A stretch of DNA of 10,259 nucleotides. Origin: an uncultured Lachnospiraceae bacterium (lineage in GTDB: Bacteria; Bacillota; Clostridia; Lachnospirales; Lachnospiraceae). Both the position numbers and the translations under genes were made by a program. The notes under the pieces were generated by a model. That model did not search any database. It had not been told where the DNA came from and saw only the letters and a list, made by a program, of their open reading frames with translations. Below, piece by piece: positions 1 to 7,394 of the stretch (its first letter is position 1; every line of letters starts with the position of its first letter). The stretch covers positions 1 to 10,259 of the forward strand of contig CADBUD010000192.1 in NCBI GenBank assembly GCA_902797785.1, read 5' to 3'.

Positions 1-3000
1 GCCGTCTCTTTCTCCAGCTTTTCTTTTTCTACCAGTTCCCGCATCCATTGGGATACGCTTTTTGCGTCTTTGACCTGTTCGAAATCGAACAGCTCCATCA
101 CCTTATGATATGCGGTTCCAATCTGGCTCCCTAAGACGATTTCCTTTTCCTCTCTTAAAAATGCCGGAACGATCTGCTCCTCCTGCGGCTGCTCATATAA
201 GGAATAGGTCAGATCCTTTTCCTCCTCTTCATAGGCAGCCTTTTTTAATTCAGAAACCGTCATTTTCATCTTCATCGTCGTTTCTTCTTCATACGGATAG
301 CTCCATTCCAGCCACGATTTCAGCTTCGCCAGCTCTTCCTCCTCATAAGCAGGCGGACAGCTTAAGAACATCAGATGATCCATGACCTGCCTCGATTCCT
401 GCCGATCCTGCTGTATCCGGATTTCCTTTTTTGTCATTTTCCGGAAGAAAAAGGTCTCTTCCGGTGTTGGCACGGCAGCGAAGATCCAGTCGAAATAACA
501 TTTCGCATCCGTAATCAGGGACAGGGGAAGCTCCCTTTGATTCTCCTGTTTCCTCATCTCATATTCTCCCTGTCTCTTCTCGGCATTTTCATAGATGCCG
601 GTCAAGAACAGTTTTTCCTTCGCTCTGGTCAGGGCAACGTAAAGTACCCGAAGCTCTTCTCCCAGATTTTCATAGAGTGTGCATTGGGATAAAAACTTTT
701 TTAACAAGGTCGAGGTACGGACCCGGTCTTCCAGATTGATCCAGTCAACGCCCAGACCATATTCCGGATGAAGAATGATCTTTGCCCGGGTATCCATCTG
801 GTTGAAATTTTTTCCCATTCCAGAGGCGAAAACGACGGGAAATTCTAATCCCTTGCTCTTATGTATGCTCATAATCCGGACGGCGTTTTCATTTTCTCCC
901 ACGATCCCGGCCTCTCCATAATCCAGCTCATATTTTCTCATCTGCTCGATTGAATGGACAAAATGAAACAGACCCCGATAGCTGGTCTTTTCAAATTCTA
1001 TTGCCTTTTCCACCAGCATATCCAAATTGGCGCTCCTCTGCCTGCCGGCCGGCATGGACTTGATCATATAATAATAATCAGTCCGGTCAAAGATTTCATA
1101 CAGCAATTCGTGAATGGAATGGCGCTCCGCAAAATTTCTCAATTCGTCAAAGCATTGATAAAAGGAATCCAGCTTATTCTTTTCCGGTCCATCCAAAAGG
1201 TTTCTCTTTCTTTCCCCGGTACTTACGGATTCTCCTTTTAAGTCCTCGGAACAGGCATTTTTCTCCAGCTCATACCGGATATAGTCCTCATAGATCGGCT
1301 CTTCCGGATAAGCGTTTTTCAACAAAGAAAGCTCCTCGGCAGACAAGCCTGCGACCGGGGATTTTAAGACAGCCGCAAAATCAATCTCCTGCATGGGATT
1401 ATTTAATATCTTTAAAAAGCTTAGCAGCGTCCGGATCTCATAGGTCGAAAAATATCCTGTCCGGGAGATGGATGCCGTCGGAATCCCCCGCTCCATCAGA
1501 ACCTTCTGTATCGTTTCTGCCCATCCGCTGATCGTCCGCAATAAAATAACGATATCTCCATATTCGACCTTCCGGAAGGTTTCTGTCTTTTTATCCAGGA
1601 TCTGAAAACCTTCCTCCATCAGCTCCTTGATCTTCCATGCGATCATTTCCGCTTCCAGCTCAATTTTATTCGGCTTAATTTCGCTCTTTTCCCTCTCTTT
1701 CGCTTCCATATCTCCTGCTTCCATCTCTTCTTCCGGATCCAGATACAATATCTCGGTCTGGTAGGACTGCGATGCGTACGGCTCCATGTCGTTTCCCTGA
1801 TACAGTGCTGCATCCTCGTCATATTCCACCCGTCCTACCTGCGGATGCATCAGAGCATAGAACAGCCGGTTCACACTGTCCAATACCTCTTTTCGGCTTC
1901 GAAAATTATTCCGGAGACAAATTTTTTGATGATCGCTTTCTTCTGTCGTATAGGTCTGATATTTTTCCATGAACAGCTCCGGTCTTGCCAGACGGAAACG
2001 GTAGATGCTCTGCTTGACATCCCCGACCATAAAGATATTATACCTTCCTTCTGCCTGCTTTGAAATGCTGTTCAAAAGCTCCTCCTGAATCCTGCTGCTG
2101 TCCTGATATTCATCAATCAAGATTTCCTCGTATTGACTGGAAAGCTCTTTTGCCGCGGCCGTCGGCTGTTTTGTCTTTTGATCTACCAGAATCTGAAACG
2201 CAAAATGCTCCAGATCATTAAAATCCAGGATGTTCTTTTCTGCCTTTTTTTCGGAAAAACGGACTCCAAATGCCGATGCCAGCCGGCACAAAACCCTGGT
2301 CGGAACCAGACTTTCCTTCATTTCTTCTATATAATCTGAAAGTGTTTCCCTAAAAAACGTTTCCTTCATGTAGGAAATTTTCTTTTTGACATCGTCCCTT
2401 AAATTCTTTACCATCTCCCGTTTTTCTGCTTGGACATCAGGGTCTTTTTTGCCCGGAAGTCTTTGAAATTGCAGCTTCAGTAAGGCTTCTCTTAACGTTT
2501 CATACTCCCGGTTCGCAGCGATGGAGGTCAGTTCTGAATATTCCTCATTTAGAAGCTCCTCATACATATAGGGACCATCCGGCTCACAGCAGATTTCCAG
2601 TGCCCGTTCATATTCCCTGCAAAGATCCTTTAACCTGGCAGCCTGATGCTCCACCCACTCACAAAACCACGGCTCTTTTTTGAACTCCTCCCCTGATTCT
2701 ATCTCATACTTTCTTACACATTCCTGTAAAAACTCCTCCGGCCATGGATAGCTTTGGGAAAACTGATAGAGCTTTTCGATCTGCTCTTTTAATATCTCAT
2801 CCCGTTTCCCTGTTGCATAGCTCTCTACAAACGTGATAAAATCCTCTTCTTTTTTTTGATATTCCTCTTCTAAGAGCTCATCCAGGACTTCTTCTTTTAA
2901 CAGGGCTTCCTCGCTTTCCTCTGCGATCCGGTAGGAGGGATCTAGCCCGATTCTTCCAAAATAATTCTGAATCACATAGACACAAAAACTGTGAATCGTA

Positions 3001-3296
3001 GAAATCTGCGCACTGTGAAGCAGTCCGGACTGTTTTAACAGATGCTCCCGTTCTGGAAATTCTTCGATTTTCCTTTCCAGTCCCTCTGCGATCCGCTCCC
3101 GCATTTCTGCTGCTGCCGCATTCGTAAACGTCACGATCAACAGCTGATCGATATCGATCTGTTTTTCCTCGTCGGAAATCATATCGAGGATACGTTCTAC
3201 CAACACGGCTGTTTTTCCTGAGCCTGCGGCGGCGGAGACCAATAGATTTTTTTCTCTGGCATCAATGACCTGCTGCTGTTCCGTTGTCCAGTTCAT
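1..3296 (-). CDS. addA: AddA, helicase-nuclease subunit of AddAB (C-terminus cut off by window edge)
   Basis: AddA is the 3'-5' motor of the AddAB complex, which unwinds and degrades double-strand DNA ends until it meets Chi, preparing them for RecA. The frame is open from an ATG at 3294-3296 to base 1, giving 1098 complete residues. The family is usually about 1200-1250, so roughly the last 100-150 are missing. Superfamily 1A helicase motifs are in order: Q-motif TEQQ near residue 5, Walker A AAAGSGKT 22-29, motif Ia STIHSFC, Walker B DEYQD 395-399, motif III GDVKQS 425-430, NFRSR 464-468, motif V HKSKGLEF 812-819, motif VI VALTRAKEK 887-895. The nuclease domain begins with GTAYHKVM (1060-1067, His1064), but the catalytic Asp/Lys/Gln region is off the edge. 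An acidic/lysine-rich linker lies at about 520-545. The start overlaps addB by 35 bases and has its own ribosome site, which supports translation matched to its partner. Identity is very sure. Confidence 0.97.
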   Translation of the reverse strand, partial: MNWTTEQQQVIDAREKNLLVSAAAGSGKTAVLVERILDMISDEEKQIDIDQLLIVTFTNAAAAEMRERIAEGLERKIEEFPEREHLLKQSGLLHSAQISTIHSFCVYVIQNYFGRIGLDPSYRIAEESEEALLKEEVLDELLEEEYQKKEEDFITFVESYATGKRDEILKEQIEKLYQFSQSYPWPEEFLQECVRKYEIESGEEFKKEPWFCEWVEHQAARLKDLCREYERALEICCEPDGPYMYEELLNEEYSELTSIAANREYETLREALLKLQFQRLPGKKDPDVQAEKREMVKNLRDDVKKKISYMKETFFRETLSDYIEEMKESLVPTRVLCRLASAFGVRFSEKKAEKNILDFNDLEHFAFQILVDQKTKQPTAAAKELSSQYEEILIDEYQDSSRIQEELLNSISKQAEGRYNIFMVGDVKQSIYRFRLARPELFMEKYQTYTTEESDHQKICLRNNFRSRKEVLDSVNRLFYALMHPQVGRVEYDEDAALYQGNDMEPYASQSYQTEILYLDPEEEMEAGDMEAKEREKSEIKPNKIELEAEMIAWKIKELMEEGFQILDKKTETFRKVEYGDIVILLRTISGWAETIQKVLMERGIPTASISRTGYFSTYEIRTLLSFLKILNNPMQEIDFAAVLKSPVAGLSAEELSLLKNAYPEEPIYEDYIRYELEKNACSEDLKGESVSTGERKRNLLDGPEKNKLDSFYQCFDELRNFAERHSIHELLYEIFDRTDYYYMIKSMPAGRQRSANLDMLVEKAIEFEKTSYRGLFHFVHSIEQMRKYELDYGEAGIVGENENAVRIMSIHKSKGLEFPVVFASGMGKNFNQMDTRAKIILHPEYGLGVDWINLEDRVRTSTLLKKFLSQCTLYENLGEELRVLYVALTRAKEKLFLTGIYENAEKRQGEYEMRKQENQRELPLSLITDAKCYFDWIFAAVPTPEETFFFRKMTKKEIRIQQDRQESRQVMDHLMFLSCPPAYEEEELAKLKSWLEWSYPYEEETTMKMKMTVSELKKAAYEEEEKDLTYSLYEQPQEEQIVPAFLREEKEIVLGSQIGTAYHKVMELFDFEQVKDAKSVSQWMRELVEKEKLEKET

Positions 3297-6200
3297 TCTT
3301 TTGTCCCCCTGTCTTTATTTTTTCCCAGATTTTTTCCTTCGGAAGTTCCTCGATCGTCCGGTAGGAAAATCCTTCGATTTTTTCATCAAATCCGCAGACT
3401 GCCCGGTAATCACAGAAATCACACCCTGTGGCGTCTCCTCTTCGAAATGGGTATGCTTTGATGTTTCCCTTTAGAATCTCTTTTCCATATTCTGTGATCT
3501 GTTCTTTTACATAGGAAAACAGCTGCTCCATTTCCTCCGTCGCAGCTACCTTGGAGGCGGCAGAAAATGCCCCGTCTTTTTTTCTTTGCACCGGAATGAC
3601 CGTGGAATCCTTCTCAAAGCTTCCATCCAGATATTCCACGACCTTCCCATCTCCATTGACAAGTCCCTTCATTCGCAGTTCTTTTTCCCGACGTTTTTTT
3701 ATTTCTTCTTTGGTTTCCTTATTTTCTTTATTTATCACCGGATCCTGAATCGAGTAGTAGAACATTCCTGCGGGAATAACCGTCTTTCCCGGATGTTTCT
3801 TTTTCTCCATCTCCATCGCGGCTCCCATATAGATTACCAGCTGAAGATCCAATCCGGAATATATTTCCAGCAGATCAAATTCCTTGTTCCCGGATTTATA
3901 GTCAATGATCTTTACAAAAAATTCTTCTTCTGTTTCGTAGGTATCGATCCGGTCGATTTTTCCTCTCAGCAGCAGCCGGTGCCCGTCGTTTAAATTTCTC
4001 ACAATGGCATCATTCTCCGGCGCATCCAGAGAGGGAAAGACCACCTCGCATCCCTCCTGCTGGAACCGTCCCTTTTTCATATGCTCTGATAATGTCAGAA
4101 CCGTCCGAAACAGTAAGCGGTTCATCCGCTGTAAATAATATTTATCCCTCTCACTGGAGGACAGGACGGAAAGCTCCAGATCCCCGACTGCCTCTAAGAG
4201 ACATTCCTTTGCCAGAACCTCTGCTTTTTGTTCTGACAGCTGCTGCCACGTCAGCTGCTCTTTTCTAAGCCGAAGGGAAAATCGTCTAAGCGCCTCGTGA
4301 AAGACATTTCCCATATCCATCCCGTCAAATGTATATTCCCCTCTTTTTTTCAACAGAAGCCCATACTTTAAAAAATGAGAAAAGGCACAGACCGCATACT
4401 GCTCCAGCCGGGTAATGCTTCCTGATAATTCCCCGCCATAGAGCCTAAGCGCCGTGGATTCCCTGATGGAATTTTCCCGGTTAGCGAAAAAGGTCATCTT
4501 TAACATATGATCTAAGATGTCCCGGTATTCCTCCTTTTCCCCATAATAATGGAACAGCTCTCCCAGTCCGCTCGTTTCTTCTCCCTCTGCGTAATTCCGC
4601 AGATGATCCGCTAAATAAGACAGTCCCTTTCCTTCTGAAAAACAGCTCCCCTCCTCGGCTTCGACAACTTCCTCGAAAAGATCCGGAAACAGCTTTTTGA
4701 TGGCTCCGATCAAAAAAGACGGACGCAGGGAATTTCCCCCATTCCCTAAGCTGCAGTAGGAAAGATAGAGCTTCTCCTCCGGCTTCGTCAGTGCCAGATA
4801 CAGATACAGCCGTTCAATATAGGCTTTTTCTCTGGCAGATGGTGCCAAACGAACCTTATTTCTTTTTAAGAGCTTCCTATCATTTTCGGATAAGATTCCG
4901 CCACGTTTTCCTGCTGGAGGAACAATACCGTCATTCACCCCCAAAAAGAATAAGACTTTGATGTGAGACAATCTCGTTCTCTCGATATCTCCCATCGTCA
5001 CCCTGTCATATCCCGGTGGAAGGATTCCGACCTTGGCCTCTTCGAACCCGGAATCCAGGATGTCAGAATAATCCCGAATGGAAATTTTTTCCTCTCCCAG
5101 AAGCTCCACGCATTGATCAAAGAGCTCTACGATCATGGAAAAGATCTGGCTGTATTCTTTGGCTGCCGCAAGATCTTTTTTTCTGGTAAATTCCTCGGAT
5201 TCCTTCTGAAGAATGACCTGAAGATTTCGCTGGACTAAAAACTCATATAATATCGTCGTTTTTTCCCGGACCGTCGAGCTTTTTTTCTTCATGATCTCCT
5301 GCGTATCCAAAAACTGTCCGGTCAAACGTTCTTTCAATTCTATGATCTTTGGAAACAGCTCTTCCGGGCTGGAAGCCCCTTTTCGCCTCGTCCACTGGCG
5401 GTTCCACTGCTTCCATCCGCGGATTCCGTGTTCCAGGACATAATTTTCCAAAAGGTCGGTCTCTAAGCGCTCAAAGCCGGAATATCCGCTTCGAAGATAG
5501 CGAAAGACACTTTCATAGGAAAAATCCTTTTTTATGACCTCTAACGCCGCCCGCAGCATCTCTACCGCCGGATGATGCAGTATCCCCCGTTTGTTATCCA
5601 AAAACAAGGGAATCTGGTATTCCTGCATGATACGTCTGGCATACTCCGCATACCCTTCCATGTCTCCGGTGATCAGGGCGATATCCTTATACCGATACCC
5701 TCCCTCACTGACCAGCCGCCGGATTTCCTCAGCTGTCTTTTCCAGCTCCATCACCGGATTTTTCATACGAAGAATCCGAAGATCCCGGCAGCCGGACGAC
5801 TCCTGTTTTTCCGGTCTTTCTTCCTTTTTTTGATTCTCCCTGCGATGGTTTCCATAGCGGAATAATCGTTCTTCCAAAAATGTCAGCTCTCTAGATGGTT
5901 TTTTCCTGGCCTCAAGCAGAACAGCCTCTTCCTCTGGAACTCCGGCAAACTGTGCCATATCCTGGACACTTCGAATCGTCTGACGGCTCAGCTCGAACAG
6001 ATCATATTCTCCCCGGCTTCCATATATGTTCTCATGAATGTCAATCGTTACGCTCAGATATACCTTTTTTGCATACCGAAGCAGCTCTTCGACCACATTT
6101 TCCTGTACCGGGGTGAAGCCGGTATAGCCATCCAGCACAAAAATCGCTCCCCGGATTCGTTTAGAATGAGGAATCAGCTCCTTTAATACCCCAAGCGTTT

Positions 6201-6759
6201 CCTCTGCGGTCAAATACTCCTCTTTTTTTTGAGTCCGGTCAACCAGAAATTCCCGGAACCTCTGATAAACCAAACGGATATCCGAAAGCTTTCGGCACAG
6301 TCCGTCCGGCAGGCTGCTTTTTTCCGAGTCAGACAACTGCTCCAGGTGTTCGATTCCGATTCCATATTGGGCAAATTCAGAAATCAGGGATTTCAGCTCC
6401 GCAATATAGCCCTGACGGGAAAGATTCCCGGAAAGAACCGACAGCTCCCCTTTTAACTCTCCTGAGAGCCGGCGCAGCAAAAGATTTTTTCCGGTATCCC
6501 CCAAGATCAGACGTTTTTGTTCCGCCAATTCATCCATCAGATGAAATGCCAGACGTTCAAAGCTCAAAACATCAATATTTAAGATTCCGCCGCTTTTGCT
6601 CATTAAGACCAGTTCTCTCTGTGTCTGCATCGTGAACTGCTCTGGCACCAGAACCAGGTAGCGCTGGTCTAAATTCTTAGCTGCCTCCTTCGTTATCTTA
6701 GAATACAGCCAGTGGGATTTTCCGCATCCGGCACTCCCCATCACAAATTGATATGACAT
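3262..6759 (-). CDS. addB: AddB, nuclease and Chi-recognition subunit of AddAB
   Basis: AddB pairs with AddA. From the family, its nuclease cuts the 5'-ended strand and its inactive helicase-like fold reads Chi. At 1165 residues it nearly equals the B. subtilis protein (1166). Visible: N-terminal Walker A GSAGCGKS (8-15); DGYTGFTP (210-217); nuclease residues His821 in GNVFHEAL, Asp936 in GKIDRID, Asp953 and Lys955 in DYKSG, and Gln973. The four iron-sulfur cysteines are Cys791 (YAVCAF) and Cys1113/Cys1116/Cys1122 (C-x2-C-x5-C), with the same spacing as in B. subtilis; in this family the cluster pins the nuclease domain. Lys/Glu-rich stretches near 295-320 and 1000-1030 look like surface linkers. 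By recalled alignment, Chi-contact positions are Gln41, Thr43, Phe67, Arg69 and Phe72, the last being Trp in B. subtilis. The ATG follows a purine-rich site 16 bases after the rhomboid stop. The 3' end overlaps addA. It appears intact. Confidence 0.98.
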   Translation of the reverse strand: MSYQFVMGSAGCGKSHWLYSKITKEAAKNLDQRYLVLVPEQFTMQTQRELVLMSKSGGILNIDVLSFERLAFHLMDELAEQKRLILGDTGKNLLLRRLSGELKGELSVLSGNLSRQGYIAELKSLISEFAQYGIGIEHLEQLSDSEKSSLPDGLCRKLSDIRLVYQRFREFLVDRTQKKEEYLTAEETLGVLKELIPHSKRIRGAIFVLDGYTGFTPVQENVVEELLRYAKKVYLSVTIDIHENIYGSRGEYDLFELSRQTIRSVQDMAQFAGVPEEEAVLLEARKKPSRELTFLEERLFRYGNHRRENQKKEERPEKQESSGCRDLRILRMKNPVMELEKTAEEIRRLVSEGGYRYKDIALITGDMEGYAEYARRIMQEYQIPLFLDNKRGILHHPAVEMLRAALEVIKKDFSYESVFRYLRSGYSGFERLETDLLENYVLEHGIRGWKQWNRQWTRRKGASSPEELFPKIIELKERLTGQFLDTQEIMKKKSSTVREKTTILYEFLVQRNLQVILQKESEEFTRKKDLAAAKEYSQIFSMIVELFDQCVELLGEEKISIRDYSDILDSGFEEAKVGILPPGYDRVTMGDIERTRLSHIKVLFFLGVNDGIVPPAGKRGGILSENDRKLLKRNKVRLAPSAREKAYIERLYLYLALTKPEEKLYLSYCSLGNGGNSLRPSFLIGAIKKLFPDLFEEVVEAEEGSCFSEGKGLSYLADHLRNYAEGEETSGLGELFHYYGEKEEYRDILDHMLKMTFFANRENSIRESTALRLYGGELSGSITRLEQYAVCAFSHFLKYGLLLKKRGEYTFDGMDMGNVFHEALRRFSLRLRKEQLTWQQLSEQKAEVLAKECLLEAVGDLELSVLSSSERDKYYLQRMNRLLFRTVLTLSEHMKKGRFQQEGCEVVFPSLDAPENDAIVRNLNDGHRLLLRGKIDRIDTYETEEEFFVKIIDYKSGNKEFDLLEIYSGLDLQLVIYMGAAMEMEKKKHPGKTVIPAGMFYYSIQDPVINKENKETKEEIKKRREKELRMKGLVNGDGKVVEYLDGSFEKDSTVIPVQRKKDGAFSAASKVAATEEMEQLFSYVKEQITEYGKEILKGNIKAYPFRRGDATGCDFCDYRAVCGFDEKIEGFSYRTIEELPKEKIWEKIKTGGQKNELDNGTAAGH
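3304..3310 (-). promoter_or_regulatory. Ribosome binding site of addA inside addB
   Basis: AGGGGGA on the minus strand sits 7 bases before the addA ATG and lies within the last codons of addB. It fixes the addA start at 3296 and means ribosomes finishing addB pass over the addA start, so translational coupling is likely. The coupling is an inference. Confidence 0.75.
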
Positions 6760-6761
6760 AT

Positions 6762-6771
6762 CCTTCCCCCC
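6762..6771 (-). promoter_or_regulatory. Ribosome binding site of addB
   Basis: The minus-strand run GGGGGGAAGG lies in the 16-base gap between the rhomboid stop and the addB ATG. It is a purine-rich, imperfect Shine-Dalgarno match with no standard AGGAGG core, ending 2 bases before the ATG; the G-run itself is 6 bases away. It supports the ATG at 6759, which also places the P-loop at the expected residues 8-15. Confidence 0.65.
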
Positions 6772-6775
6772 AGTC

Positions 6776-7348
6776 TTACATCTTTCCGTTCAATATGTAT
6801 CCAAAGATACAGCCGATCACACCTCCAATGATATGGGTCAGATTCGAAATGTTGTCCCGAATGAACAGACCATCCATGATCTGTCCTCCGATATAGATCA
6901 CGGCAATAATGATCAGGGTCAAAGGAATCGTCCCCGTCCCGCTGCTGCTCGTAATCGATGAAAGCAGGATAAAGGCAAATACAATGCCGCTAGCCCCAAG
7001 TAAGGCTGAATTCGGGAAAAAGATCACATTGATGATTCCGGTCACAAATGCCGTGACCAGCATAATAAAAACAATGTTCTGCGTACCGTATTTTTCCTCC
7101 AGCAGCGGTCCTACTAACAGCAGCATCATCATGTTACCACTGAAATGATTCCAGCCGGAATGTCCCAGTACGTGTCCGAACAGCCGGATATAGGTGAACG
7201 GACTTAAGGGTGAAGAGCGGTACACACTAAAGCACAGTCTGGTCGAAGCATCTTTGGTCAGATATCCCAAGAGCAGTACGCCAAACGATATAAAGACAAA
7301 TGTCAGAATCGCCGGGGAATTATATTTGATATTTTTTAAATAATCCAT
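6776..7348 (-). CDS. Rhomboid-family intramembrane serine protease
   Basis: This 190-residue protein is predicted to cut membrane proteins within or near the bilayer. Six hydrophobic segments are visible at about 14-30, 68-83, 91-110, 116-133, 141-157 and 172-187, matching the minimal six-helix rhomboid core with no extra domain. The motif set is complete: GHSGWNHFSGN in loop 1/helix 2 gives the H-xxx-N pair (His68, Asn72; oxyanion side), GASG gives the nucleophile Ser120 in helix 4, and THIIGG gives the general base His172 in helix 6. It should therefore be active rather than a dead iRhom-like pseudoprotease. There is no signal peptide beyond the first helix. The ATG is set by a strong AAAGGAG site 6 bases upstream. 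The gene lies 46 bases after the exporter gene and 16 bases before addB, so it is probably co-transcribed with both. The substrate cannot be inferred from the sequence, and no link with DNA repair is established. Confidence 0.95.
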   Translation of the reverse strand: MDYLKNIKYNSPAILTFVFISFGVLLLGYLTKDASTRLCFSVYRSSPLSPFTYIRLFGHVLGHSGWNHFSGNMMMLLLVGPLLEEKYGTQNIVFIMLVTAFVTGIINVIFFPNSALLGASGIVFAFILLSSITSSSGTGTIPLTLIIIAVIYIGGQIMDGLFIRDNISNLTHIIGGVIGCIFGYILNGKM

Positions 7349-7354
7349 CGAATT

Positions 7355-7361
7355 CTCCTTT
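7355..7361 (-). promoter_or_regulatory. Ribosome binding site of the rhomboid gene
   Basis: AAAGGAG on the minus strand, 6 bases before the ATG at 7346-7348, is the strongest ribosome site in the window. It lies in the 46-base gap after the exporter stop (7349-7394), the only intergenic space larger than 16 bases. I see no terminator hairpin with a U-tract and no convincing -35/-10 pair in that gap. Confidence 0.8.
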
Positions 7362-7394
7362 CTTTTACGATAGAAATGAAGCGCTGCTGTTTTC

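Noticed and set aside
954..1241. Plus-strand open frames opposite addA (for example 110-385, 375-692, 954-1241)
   Set aside because: The AddA frame is unbroken across 1-3296 and carries all helicase motifs. These antisense frames have no homology-like motifs.
1..3296. Possible frameshift or pseudogene in addA
   Set aside because: I read the minus-strand frame through from 3296 to base 1. It has no stop, and Walker A, DEYQD, GDVKQS, HKSKG, LTRAK and GTAYH all fall in the same frame.
6776..7348. Inactive rhomboid (pseudoprotease)
   Set aside because: GASG with Ser120, His172 in helix 6 and the His68/Asn72 pair are all present.
7349..7394. Possible terminator or promoter in the 46-base gap before the rhomboid gene
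   Set aside because: The only self-complementarity is a short AGCGCT palindrome and a 6-base imperfect pairing with a long loop, with no following U-run. A TATCGT-like box has no matching -35 element.
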